Assembly: GCA_964019425.1 (NCBI GenBank)
Contig: OZ025814.1
Location: 634,001 to 698,000, forward strand
Reading direction: 5' to 3'
Length of the DNA: 64,000 nt
Origin: Flectonema sp. DT1601
Lineage: Eukaryota > Euglenozoa > Diplonemea > Diplonemida > Diplonemidae
Shown: positions 1-12,147 of the stretch, piece after piece
Position numbering within the stretch: the stretch's first letter is position 1
Layout: every line of letters begins with the position of its first letter
The notes under the pieces: model-generated
The model's input: only the letters and a program-made list of their open reading frames with translations
Database searches by the model: none
Told to the model about the DNA's origin: nothing
Made by a program: the position numbers and the translations under genes

Positions 1-1474
<1,474 letters not shown>

Positions 1475-1583
1475 TAAGGTCATACGGACGAAGGTCATAA
1501 CTCGTAAGCATATCAAGATGTGTAAGTGTCAGGATTTACCAAATATCATTAACTTCTTTTCATTAGGATAATCTCCCTTTCAC

Positions 1584-2878
1584 ATGCAAAACGGAGGTCC
1601 TCTCGACATACAGAGAGAGCTAAAGAAATTAAAGCAACTTGTTGCTGGAAAGAATGAATTGAAATCTGAAAATGAACTTCTGAGGCAAACAGTTGCCAAT
1701 CTAGAGGTATGTCAAATAAACAACAAGATCAAAAGATTTTCCCCAACTGCTCCCTAATTATATAAAAAAAATACTTAAAACAGAACCAACTTGGTACCGA
1801 CCCAGGCGACGTCTCAGGCCTCAAAGAATCAAAAGAAGGACTAGAAGCACAATTAAAGGAAATGCTCTCTCACATGATTAGCGCTGAAGAGAAAGTAATG
1901 GCGGCAGAATCAAGATCAGAAATGTGGCAAAAGCGAGCAGAAGACACCAACGAAGCGAAGACAAGAAGTGTTCGGCAGTTGGAAGCTACAGTGACGGAAC
2001 TACGTATTCAGAATTCACAACTTCAGGATTTTAATAGTTCTTTAAGAAGTGAAGTAACTTCTAATGAACAACAACTACAGTCATATAAGGATGATCTTTG
2101 TCACGCAAAAACTCACAGCGAAGAACTTGAGCGAATCAGTAAAGAAACAATTAGATCTGAACTTGAGAAAGTTGAATTACTCTGCGGGAAAATGGAACAG
2201 GAAGTTGCGAAAGAAGCAGCTCTCCGAATGGAAAAAGAAGAAGACCTCGTCCAACAATCAACTGAACTGGAAGAATTACGAGCAGCACAAGAAGAGGCTA
2301 CGCAACTTATTACAAAACTACAACTTGATTTGGATACGACTGAGAAACAAAGGTCTCAATTTGATTCGGAACTGTCTTCTTTAAAAACTGATGTGAGAGA
2401 GAGAGATGTTCAGATATCGTTGCTGACTGAGGAGGTGCAAATTGGGAAAGAAGAAAACAGACGGTTGAGACAACAAAAGGAAACTTCATTATCCCCGAGT
2501 CCTTTAATTAATATCAATCCAAACATTCCTAATTTCTCGGAACCGGTTGCTTGTACGCCTGTTATTAAAACAGGAGTACGGAGTTCACTCAGTAGCAGAG
2601 TCACAGAGCAGTCACCGTCTGGATCGATTTTCAATTTTGAAAACGAAACTGGATTCGCCTCTGCTCAAAGCAGTATTGCTCGTACTGTCAGAAGTGATGT
2701 CACTACTGATCTCTCTCACCTCGATGCTGAACTCGAGAAGATAACAAATAGATGGAAACATGAAATGCCACCCATTCCGACTGATGGCACACGAAGTCCT
2801 CTTCCGCAACTACCTCGATTTTCAGCCGAGCAACCTGCTCATCATACTTTAGCATATTTAAAACAGCGTTATTCATGA
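1584..2878 (+). CDS. Coiled-coil protein of unknown function (two exons)
   Basis: Predicted structure is join(1584..1706, 1784..2878), giving 405 residues. Exon 1 begins with the ATG at 1584 (MQNGGPLDIQ) and ends at codon 41. A 77-bp intron with GTATGT donor and ACAG acceptor follows, and exon 2 continues in the same frame 26 codons upstream of the next internal ATG. Residues about 8-270 are a near-continuous coiled coil, rich in E, K, Q, L and heptads (RQLEATVTELRIQNSQLQ). The remaining 130 residues are low-complexity, S/P/T-rich and probably disordered. No catalytic motif is visible. It lies 254 bp upstream of the giant TPR/IQ gene, so a cytoskeletal or basal-body role is possible, but only by resemblance. 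Confidence 0.85.
1707..1783 (+). other. Spliceosomal intron, 77 bp
   Basis: GAG|GTATGT at the donor and AAAACAG|AAC at the acceptor, phase 0, with an A-rich interior. Removing it joins two long coiled-coil reading frames without a shift. Confidence 0.85.
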
Positions 2879-3008
2879 TGAGGAAAAACTGATACTGATC
2901 TATGATCTCCCAAAAAACTTTGTTAAAATTACCTCGATCGTTGTATTTTTTTTATTTATTTTTTTTTATTATTTTAGATGAACCTTATTGTTAGAGTACT
3001 GCTTTTCA

Positions 3009-3042
<34 letters not shown>

Positions 3043-3128
3043 TTTTGATTTTGTTGAGGTGTTTTTTTCTTCTTTTCAAAAATTTTTTTTTCATTCTAAG
3101 AAAAACCAATGACAACCCTCAAAATAAA

Positions 3129-6100
3129 ATGAAAAAGGACAAAGTGATTGATCGACACCCACATATGAGGGCGGCCAAGAGTAGAGCTGAGACTAACAAG
3201 GTAATTGATTTGCTTAGAGAGCAGGCAGACCTTCGAATTCAAAGCGGTCAAGTTGATGAAGGAATCCGTCTTTGGAAAAAAGTACTAAGCACATGCACAG
3301 AAGAGTATGGAAAAGAAAGCTTAAAATACGTTGGTTCCTGCTGTGAGTTAGGTGATGTGTGTTTAGGTTCTGGTAAGTTGAGAGAATGCCTAACATATTA
3401 TGATGAAGCAGTTCATGTCACACAAAAAGTCACTACTGCGAAAGGAGGAAGTAAGTGCCCTGAAGACTGGGCCAGCATGCACTCTTTATCACTTGGCAAT
3501 ATTGCTTTCTACCACTACAGAAGAGGTGGTTCAAAACAGACAACGCTCAGAACAAAATGCGATCACTACCAGTTAGCCAGTCGCTACTTTGAACAACAGG
3601 TCAACTGGTTACAGCTTCTTCATAGTGATAATTCCCCAATCCTTATCGATCCTTTGGTTAACTACGCTGCCTTACTCACTCGATACGGCTCTTGCATGCA
3701 ACAAAAGAATCTATGGTACCAAGCAGGTAAGGCTTTTCAACAAGCCCTCCTTATAACAAAAGAACACAAGGACGATTCTGAAGTTGAGAAACTGCAGCAG
3801 AAAATCAGTCAATTTGAAGCAAAAATGCAGAGTTTTCTATCTCTGTATGCTGCTATTACAATACAAAAGATGTATCGAGGATTTCGATCGAGAAGGAAAA
3901 CAAGAATAAGGCAATCACAAGCAGCTGTGAAGAAGGAAACATTGCTAGCTGCATGTGTAGCTGCGATGACTGTTGGAGTTGTACCGACGCTTAGGGTTTG
4001 GGTTCATTCACAAGTGAAATCAAAAATATTTGTTGGGGTTGTGGTAAATGTCAATCTGGGATATAGTTCACACGATCCAGAGATGTTAATTAAAGATTTC
4101 GATAAATATTTTCTAACATCACATATCGATGAATCAAACACCACACCATTCCTTTACACGAAGATCACTTTAAGTAGAAACTGTATTACTATCGACGAGG
4201 ATATCTTATTACTTCATTGTGAAGCACCATTTACTGAAGCAGACTTGTCTTTATCAGGTACTGTGAGAGGATTGTTGTTGATGGACGGTAGCCTTTCAAT
4301 TCAACTCTCGAGTGTTCCACTTTTAAAGAATGATGAATTCCTTTCTCAATTATTTATAAATAATGAAGAACAAAGACTTCAGCAAATCGATTTGACACAA
4401 GGGAATGCTGCAGTTAGTATTCAGTGTGCCTTCAGACAACGAAGTGCACGTAACGGAGTCAGATGCTTTAAAGCTAAAGCTGCTACGATTGCCTCATGTG
4501 TGGTTGTTGCTGTATCTGGTTGGTATGAATCAAAGTTGACGAATCTTATTAAAAGAGTTGTTCGTGGGTATCTTGATAGGCTTCTTCTCAAACACACTTA
4601 CTCCGCAAAACAAACTGCTGATCAACTACGCAATGAAGCAATAGCAGAAACTACACAATCAAAATCACCACACAAACATACATCAAGACAACGTAAATCA
4701 ATTGTTGTGATGAAAAACCTACTCGAACAGGAAGACACACTCAATACTGAACATCGAAAACGATTACAAAGAGCAGCTGCTACGCTAATCGGTGTTGTTG
4801 GTCAAGGTTATATTGGTCGTAAGATAATCTACAGAAATTGCTGTTATCGTAAACAATCAATAATTACAACTGTGAATGCATCATTATTAATAATAGTCCA
4901 GACTCACTGTGAAATTCCTCATGCGAAAGTAATCGAAAAGGCCGGACGTGGAATGATCTCTCGCGGAGTCGCAAACAAGCTTCACCAACGCCAGCAAGAT
5001 GCTCTTCAGAGAATGGACTATCTCGCTGCAATCACGGAGCAAGAAAAGGAAATTGCTAAATATGAACGTTTGTATAAAATATCTCGATTCCCAACACCTG
5101 AACAAACTGCCTCATCAATAAAGATTCAGAGTCTTCAAAGAGGAAGAATGGGTCGGCAAAAAGCTCAAAATCGCCTTCAAAATGCCACCTCAATACAGAT
5201 GTTTGTGAGATCCTGGTACAGTAGTTTTGTAGTGGCTCATACTGTCGTAGATTTCGACAGCTATGCTACTAGGATTCAAACTTCTTACAAACAACGTCTA
5301 GCTCGGAAAGAAGCAAATCACAGACGTGAACTCATAGCAACTGCAGAGGAACGAGAACAGCAATACTTTCAAGAACTTAAAGCAGAACATCAACGTGGTG
5401 TTTCAATGACTGGAAATGCTGTTAAAATTCAAGCTGCTGAAAGAGGTCGTCAGGAACGACAACGATATCACGAAACTAAAACTTCAATTCAACAAGAATA
5501 CAGATACGCTGCTGTTAATATACAAAAGATTGCAAAAGGACATTCAACTCGTCGGATGTTATCTTATGTAAAACCTGCTGCACTTCAAGAACAACGCGAA
5601 CGAAAAGTTACAGTCGACGAACAGCTTCGCAAATGCCAAGAATTCTCAAAACTATCAATCAAACTAAACCATCTGAACAAAACCTTCGTCGACAACACCC
5701 AATCAACTAAGAACCAGGGTCTAGCAATAACAGGAAACATCATATCTCAAGAAGACAAACTCTATATCAATTTTATTAAGCAACACATAATGGAAGTACA
5801 CATGTTTGAGAGAAACGACGTACTCAAGAAATACAATGAGAAACGTACATCGATACTAAACATTGTGATTACTAAATACATTGTTTTGGTTAAATTCCAA
5901 GAGAATGACGCAAGAGACAAGATTACTTCTCTGGAATATGTGAAATCTTTTTCAGATATTGTCGTAACTTTTGAGGAGTCGTATTTTGATGCGTGTAATT
6001 CTGAAAAAAAAAGAATAGTAAACACCAAACTACTACTACAAATATCTGAAAATTCCTCCCGACAACAATTATCACAACAAGAACTATCTAATCTTCTTGT

Positions 6101-9100
6101 TATTACTGCATCGAATCTTCCATTAATTAATCGACTGTCTGAGATTCAAAGTAACATCAACCTCGTTGTAAGCACTGAAGAGGTAGCTCGAATAACAATA
6201 CAAGCGACTTTCAAAAAAGATTTTCTGATATTCAGTGATAGACTGGAACAAAGCTGTAAAGAAGATATTTTCCCTTTAGAATTTGGATCATTAGTAGTCA
6301 ACCCTGAGATGGCTGAACGTGACATTTTAGTTAGGCAGCAAAGTTATCTTTTCTCTTCTGATGTCGATTTGTTTTCGAAAATGTTTTTATCACTTTTGAA
6401 TGCCCAAACTACTTCAAAAATACACATCCTAGTCTCTGAAGAGGTACTCGCTCGTATTGGTGTTGTCAAGGAGAATGAAAATGTCTTTTTTGATGTTTTT
6501 AAATCAGATTTTTGGAAAACAGTTAGAGCACAGCGCAACAACAACTTAGAAAGAGACCGTTTATTGGAACTTGAACGAACTGCAAGAGAAGAGGTAGTTC
6601 TCATAGAATCAATTGAACGCTCGAATGCCTCTCGAGAATCGAACTACTACAAAACAAAACCCACTATTGACGTCGCCATTAGTCGGCTGTGCAACTCAGA
6701 GCAGTCTTCTCGACGTGAACACGAAGGAATGGAAGCAGTTACTCGACACAAAGACCTCATCGAGTTGGAGTACAGTTGTCGTTTTATTATATTCGCTGTT
6801 AGATATGATGAAATCCAATATAATTTCAAGTCTCAATTATCATCACTGCATGAGTCTGAAAGGTCAAAAAGACTTTCTATAATAAACACTGAGCAGGTTG
6901 CAGGTATGCTATAATTTTATTTTATTCATCATGATCGGGATATCAACACATATCACAAACAGGATCCTATATATCAGAATTCATTGAACAAGCTGAACGA
7001 TATATTATTGAGAAACGAGAAGGTCAAGTTCGACGTTTCTACGTTCGGAGATTTGCATCGTCAACAACTGTAGCTGAGGATATTAATAAACTACTTCTAG
7101 AAGTTATCATGTTTGAAGAAAATAGTAGAAACAGAATTCATATTGAGCAGCTGTTCGAAGACCACAACAACAGTTTTGAGATGATAAAGTCAAATGAAAT
7201 ACTGCGATGGATTTCAATAAAATATGAACGTGAGATATGCATCACACTTGAGACACCAGAATGGAACAGCCGTAGTAATATTTTATCAGAAGAAAAGTAC
7301 GCTAGAGAAGTCATCAGTCTCCGATCTCGGGACCACTACTCTGCTGCTGAGGAAGCAGCGATCTGTTCCAGAATCTCGAGAGTAATTCCGCAGAGTTCTG
7401 CATTGGCTACTTCAACAACAACAGCTTCCATACGTGACAAGCAATGCTTACGAAGAAAACCCTCCATTGGACTTGAGATTCGAGTTGAAGAACGTTATAA
7501 GAGAGATATCATGTCCCGAAATGAAGAAGCGGAAATATCTTTAATCTCATCGTCGCTAAAGGATTGCTTGCCGTCTGTTTCATTGAGTGGGAGTGTTACG
7601 AAAGCCGTCGAGGATCCTTTTATTGTAGAAATCACTGCAGAAGTTGTTGCACGTGAAGACATTGTTGTCAGTTATCGCAAGCTGTTTGACTTACTAAGCA
7701 GGCAGTCTCAGGCATTCATTAACAATCGATATTTTGAATTGATTTTACGACAGGAAACTGTTCAGAGAAATCATCAAACGTCAACAGAAACTGCGCAACG
7801 AAACCAACTACGACAGAGATGTGATTCAGTGCTAGCAACTATTATAAATTACCAACAGAGTATTCTCACTGATATTTACAGCACTATTGAGTCTGAGAGA
7901 CATGATAGAGAAGTTGTTGCGATGGAAGAAGACATTTCACATACGGATTTTGTTAAGGAACATAAATCTGGTATTCTCTCAATCAGAGTTGTCGCGAGCA
8001 AACTCGCTGAAGAATTACGTTCTGAGAGATTGACTCAGGAAAAGAAATTAGTTGCTCACCGTCATCGGGTTGTTGAGCTCAGAGACAGAGTCAGACATAA
8101 TAAACTTCAATACAACAAACTTAAACCTGCTAAAGACCATGTTAAGATGAGTCAACCTGTGAATAGAGTGAAAAAAAATAATTTTTTGAAAGAAAATTAC
8201 AGTAAAGCTGATTTTTTATCACCGTCTCACGAGCTTTGGGAGATGTTTGGAGGTGATGAGCAGCGGCCTCCATTTCCACTTCAAGGGACGGATAGCGAAG
8301 CTATACATCAGAGAACCTTACCACCGCTAACTAGAACTGGATTAGACAATTTAGGTATAGGAATCATGTCGAAATGGTGGGATACTGTGGTTGTGAGTAG
8401 TTTCTTAAACCCTGAAGAAGACTTAAAAAAAATTCCTGAAATCACAGACGTCGCATCAAGACTCACCACATTAAAATTAATAGTAATCCAATTATGGAAA
8501 TGTACTTCATCCGATCAAGTCAGTATCGCTGCAGCTGATTTTAATCAAATTGTTTTTTTATATGTCGAAACTTATAAGAGACTGTGTACGTCACACTCAG
8601 TGATATCAACCATGTACTGTATAGACTCGACGACACCATTGTCATGTGCTGAAATGTGTTCTCATTTAATTAATTTTGGTAGTGGAATGTCTCATGGAGG
8701 ATTTCAGTTATTTATTGCTAGATTTCGACTCATATCAAAAGTGTTCCTGTTGATGATAAGTGGATCATCGTCGGTTTTGAGAGGAGTTTGGAATTTTATG
8801 AATGTGACGAATCAAAGTTCGAAACCAATATTAATAGGTGACTTATGCGATACTATTGTCGAGTATGCGGAATTGATCTCAACTAAGACATCGACAGCTG
8901 TTTTCACAAAAACTGATTTCGCCGTCAAAGATTCACTTTTAACTAAACTACAGTACCTTCAATCGTTGAATTGGTCACCACTTGGTCCGGTTGAAAATAC
9001 CTTTGAATCGAATTCAAAAATTGTAAACAACAATCCTGATGTTAAACCTCCTCATCCAGACTTATGCCAAAATAGATTTAGGAAAGAACCCTTTTTGGTT

Positions 9101-9207
9101 ACTGATATGCACATCCCACTTTTGTTTACAGGTGTAGCTGAGTTCTTTTTAACTCTGTTCCTTCCGGTATGTCGTCGTGTTGTGTTTGATGTTGGAGAGA
9201 ATTTTTG

Positions 9208-9238
<31 letters not shown>

Positions 9239-9904
9239 CAGCTAATGTCATCTGACCTAACAGAGGCCAAAAGTATAGTTGGTCATCAGGGTATGTTCTT
9301 TTTTTTATCTCTGAAAAGTAGTGTTTTTTTTGACACATGATGTAGTAAATTAAAACTTTCAGGTCATGTTCCTCATCCTGAACCTTTCTTTGAAATCATG
9401 AGACACATCACGGCAGTCCACGCTAAAAGATATCTATTAAAGATACAAGATACTGTTGGTTTACGTACAGCAACTCATGAGGGAAGGCATTCCCTAGATG
9501 GAATGACTAGGAAACATATATTAAAAGCTGTAAAGCTACTACAGGAAGACAATCCTCCACCATGGACGTCATCGTTATCGGAATCAGTTTGTTTGTTGAT
9601 GGGATTCTCATCTGAATGTTGTTGTTCGATGAAATTAATTTCATTATTAAAGTCTTCAGTTAGTTTTATTCCGGTGATGCAATCGTTGACACCTTCATCG
9701 ATAACAAGACAACAGGCGATTACCGTTTCTTATCATTTGAGAAAAATTCCAAATTCACACGTTATTCTTCCAGTTTCTGTATTCTTATCAGCGTTAGTGA
9801 ACTGGAGTCGTTACACAATTACAGCTGCTATGCTCTCATATGGATGGGAGAAAGAGTTGACTGATCCAGCACCCAGGGTTAGTGCACCAACCTGTGTGGT
9901 GTGA
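3129..9904 (+). CDS. Giant TPR/IQ-motif protein with dynein-stalk-like C-terminus (four exons)
   Basis: Predicted structure is join(3129..6903, 6963..9166, 9242..9290, 9363..9904), giving 2189 residues. All three introns keep the frame and have GTATG/CAG borders. I chose the ATG at 3129 (MKKDKVIDRH) because the frame upstream is a translated poly-T tract. The N-terminus (about 20-230) has TPR-like helical pairs (GIRLWKKVLSTC, LYDEAVH-type segments). IQ-type motifs, which usually bind calmodulin or EF-hand light chains, follow near residues 240 (IQKMYRGFRSRR), 427, 663, 714, 763 and 794. The middle is a long charged helical region. The last 180 residues (about 2010-2185) look like the helical base and MTBD region of the dynein stalk: P-P-W, then an L-L-G helix, then VFLSALVNWSRYTITAAML. 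That likeness is by eye and needs a profile search. The protein may be a microtubule- or axoneme-associated scaffold. It resembles the gene at 13434 in its IQ motifs and C-terminus. Confidence 0.85.
6904..6962 (+). other. Spliceosomal intron, 59 bp
   Basis: GCAG|GTATGC donor and AACAG|GATCC acceptor, phase 1. It joins the frame ending ...TEQVA to G-SYISEFIEQ, and the joined frame runs on to the ATG at 7109 in phase. Confidence 0.85.
9167..9241 (+). other. Spliceosomal intron, 75 bp, carrying a long A run
   Basis: CCG|GTATGT donor and ATCACAG|CTA acceptor, phase 0. Its 3' half is a run of A just before the acceptor, unlike the usual pyrimidine tract. Without splicing the frame stops at 9208. 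Confidence 0.75.
9291..9362 (+). other. Spliceosomal intron, 72 bp
   Basis: CAGG|GTATGT donor and CTTTCAG|GTC acceptor, phase 1. It leaves a 49-nt micro-exon (9242-9290) between this intron and the previous one, and restores the frame into 9398-9904. Confidence 0.78.
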
Positions 9905-10119
9905 TCGTCGTCTCTCTGTTTTTACTTTATATTACCTTCTGTAGTTTTCCAACTGCTTTATTTGATATGTGGGAAAAAAAAAAAAAAAAAAAAAATACGT
10001 CTCGGAAATTACTATTTTATGTTCTTTCTTAAACAGTTGACCATCTTTACACATAACGATATCAGCACTGCAAATCCATTTTTAATTTTTTTTTTTTTTT
10101 TTTTCAAACAGTTGGGGAG

Positions 10120-10710
10120 ATGTCGCACCAACGAGACAGTTCCAATGAAATAACAAACAGTGAGGCTGTCGGTTACGCAGAGCTGCAGGACATACTTAGA
10201 CTAAGTCAGGACGGTACTGGTAATGATGTGGAAGACGGATCGAAACAAATAAAATCAAATTATTTGGAAAAAAAAAAAAATATAACAAAAATAAGTTGGC
10301 GAGAACACATGTTTTCATGGTTGTGGCCTGAAAGACAAACTGGCAGAATAAACACCGACGAAATCAGACGAATGGAAGACTTTATGATGAATAGCAGCAA
10401 GCGATCAGTTAACATAACTCGTGCTAACAGAGGTCAGCTATTGCGACAGACTACTTGTCCGCAAACGTTATCGTCGGAGGATCTTAGTGACATCCAAATG
10501 CAAGAATTTCTTTCGCTTAACAACGAACCAGCCAGACGTAGCAATCAAAAAGCTCTTTCTCAACAGCGAAGATCAAAGAAATCAAACGATCTTTTACCGC
10601 TTTGGTTAATTCTAGTTGTTCCTCTATTGGTAGCTGTTTTGAATATTGTTTTCGCGCATTATCTTTATCCTGACTTGTTTCAACCTCTACCTGAGGCAGT
10701 TGGACAATAG
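10120..10710 (+). CDS. Predicted tail-anchored membrane protein
   Basis: 196 residues, not assigned to a family. The first 150 residues are hydrophilic, charged and probably disordered. A single hydrophobic helix (about 159-178, LLPLWLILVVPLLVAVLNIV) sits close to the C-terminus and is followed by only about 18 residues. A basic patch precedes it (QQRRSKKSND). This is the layout of a tail-anchored protein inserted after translation into the ER, mitochondrial or peroxisomal membrane. Upstream is a long T tract ending in AAACAG eight bases before the ATG, which looks like a 3' splice site for a leader intron or trans-splicing. There is no lumenal domain of note. Confidence 0.75.
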   Translation: MSHQRDSSNEITNSEAVGYAELQDILRLSQDGTGNDVEDGSKQIKSNYLEKKKNITKISWREHMFSWLWPERQTGRINTDEIRRMEDFMMNSSKRSVNITRANRGQLLRQTTCPQTLSSEDLSDIQMQEFLSLNNEPARRSNQKALSQQRRSKKSNDLLPLWLILVVPLLVAVLNIVFAHYLYPDLFQPLPEAVGQ

Positions 10711-10780
10711 CTGTCTGGGAATACTGCGAAAAAGGAAACTTTTCTTGCCAAATGTTGTGTTCTTTGTAACATATTTATCT

Positions 10781-10815
<35 letters not shown>

Positions 10816-10875
10816 ATGCAATTGAGATCATTACTTCTATTCACATTTTTTGACACATCAGTACTAATTTAACAA

Positions 10876-11394
10876 ATGAGGAGAACCCTCTTTCGATTGG
10901 ATGCCGGAGGCGATGCTTTTTATAAATTACTCGGTGTTCGAAGAGATCAAGAATTACCAAAAATAAAACAAGAGTTTCGAACTTTAGCAAAGAAGATGCA
11001 TCCAGATATGAATCCACATTTAGACGAAGAAGGGAAAACTAAATTAGCCAGGACGTTTGCTGACATGTCTGAGGCATGGAGGTGGATTGAAAAACATCAC
11101 ACGACTGAAGTAAATCCTATTCATGAAATAAAAAAACAAGCATTGAGAAAGCAAGCATCTACAAGTCATCCGCAAGACAAGCGTCCTGTTGTTTCTTTCG
11201 CAGATGATTTCGAGGAAAAACCAAAAAACACAGCTGCTCAGGAACAGGCAAAACAATTCCTTCGAGACAAACAGCGCGTCATGAGAGGAGGTTCGATTGA
11301 GAGTGAAAAAGTGGCTGAGCAGAACAGGGAAATGATAAAACCGAGAACTCCATTTCAAATGCCTTCCAGACCAAAACGGAGGACGATTAAATGA
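10876..11394 (+). CDS. J-domain (DnaJ-like) protein
   Basis: A short Hsp40-type co-chaperone of 172 residues. The J domain spans about residues 13-75: helix I DAFYKLLGV, helix II QEFRTLAKKM, and the diagnostic HPD tripeptide at 42-44, followed by MNPHLDEEGKTKLARTFADMSEAW in helix III. HPD is the motif that stimulates Hsp70 ATP hydrolysis. There is no G/F region, zinc finger or client-binding domain, so this is a class C (type III) J-protein. The N-terminus MRRTLFRLD is basic and could be a weak mitochondrial presequence. The C-terminal 90 residues are charged and K/R/Q-rich. A fragment of LSU rRNA lies about 105 bp downstream. Confidence 0.9.
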   Translation: MRRTLFRLDAGGDAFYKLLGVRRDQELPKIKQEFRTLAKKMHPDMNPHLDEEGKTKLARTFADMSEAWRWIEKHHTTEVNPIHEIKKQALRKQASTSHPQDKRPVVSFADDFEEKPKNTAAQEQAKQFLRDKQRVMRGGSIESEKVAEQNREMIKPRTPFQMPSRPKRRTIK

Positions 11395-11499
11395 TCTCTG
11401 AGAACCAGTTCACAGCAGCTGTTTATTAAATTTCTGAAATACGTTATTGAAACGTATTTCTATTATTATTACAGAGCCTCAACATTCTAACTGAGGTAC

Positions 11500-11619
11500 T
11501 ACGATTAGTCAGATCAAAAGCCAATAACAGGTCTCCTCAGGGGAGATCTCTTCTCTTGCATCAGGCCGTACCGTTAACCGCAATAGGTCTCCTAGGCTAA
11601 AAGCCTCTGGCCGACAGAA

Positions 11620-11654
<35 letters not shown>

Positions 11655-11907
11655 CAACTTCGGGAAAAGGATTGGCTCCGAGGACACATGTAGATAACGG
11701 TGTGGCTCTTTCATGGGTTTAGGTTGAAGGGTCTGCGAAGGGTCTCTCGGGACCTCTCGTGGGCTCGGAAGCCTTCTGTGTCAGGCCGCATGTCGTGTCT
11801 ACAATGAAGTGTCAACTTGGAACTGTTACGAACAAGAGGAATCCAACAGGTTAATTAAACCACAGCATGTCGCTTCATCACAGCGGTGGCGAGTGGCATG
11901 TGACACC
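11500..11907 (+). rRNA. Orphan fragment of nuclear large-subunit (28S) rRNA
   Basis: About 400 nt align by eye with a conserved stretch of eukaryotic LSU rRNA (the domain IV region around helices 63-68). The clearest segments are AATGTAGGTAAGGGAAGTCG, then GCAAACTAGATCC, ACTTCGGGAAAAGGATTGGC, CAACTTGGAACTGTTACGAA and CAAGAGGAATCCAAC, then AATTAAACCACAGCATGTCG. Several positions that are nearly universal differ (for example GGGATAAGG reads GGGAAAAGG). The match ends at about 11907 in a T tract; the rest of domain IV and domain V are absent. It lies between two protein genes. It may be a pseudogene fragment or a piece of a dispersed rRNA gene; the sequence alone cannot decide. Confidence 0.88.
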
Positions 11908-11920
11908 TTTTTCTTTTTTA

Positions 11921-11991
11921 TACCGACGTAGTCGGAGAAGAACCTATTCAGATTGAAAGCCGTTATTTGCTAATCTGAATGGTTTTTTTTT
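11921..11991. repeat. Small structured dispersed repeat, copy A (short form)
   Basis: It begins ACCGACGTAGTCGG, a perfect CCGAC/GTCGG hairpin. It continues with CTATTCAGATTG and ends TAATCTGAATGG followed by nine T, so the two ends can pair (ATTCAGATT with AATCTGAAT). T-rich DNA flanks it on both sides. Longer relatives lie at 30491, 36524 and, degraded, 39556. This copy lacks about 60 nt of the middle. It abuts the 3' edge of the LSU rRNA fragment. The family is not recognised. Confidence 0.75.
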
Positions 11992-12147
11992 AATATTGTT
12001 GTAACTTTCTTGTTAGAAAATATTTTATCAAAAAAAAAAAAAAAAAAAATTGGAAGAATCAGTAAACCTGAATAAGAAGCTTCACTGAATTGGTTTATTA
12101 CCTTACGTCTGGTTGATTCATCACTCTCAGATTAGTAAAAAAAAAAA
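11992..12147. other. Intergenic spacer
   Basis: AT-rich with an A run at 12031-12049 and A12 just before the next start codon. No gene or repeat is seen. Confidence 0.6.

Noticed and set aside
2988-3128. Upstream extension of the giant TPR/IQ gene
   Set aside because: It begins at TTG and encodes poly-Phe from a T tract; the ATG at 3129 is a better start.
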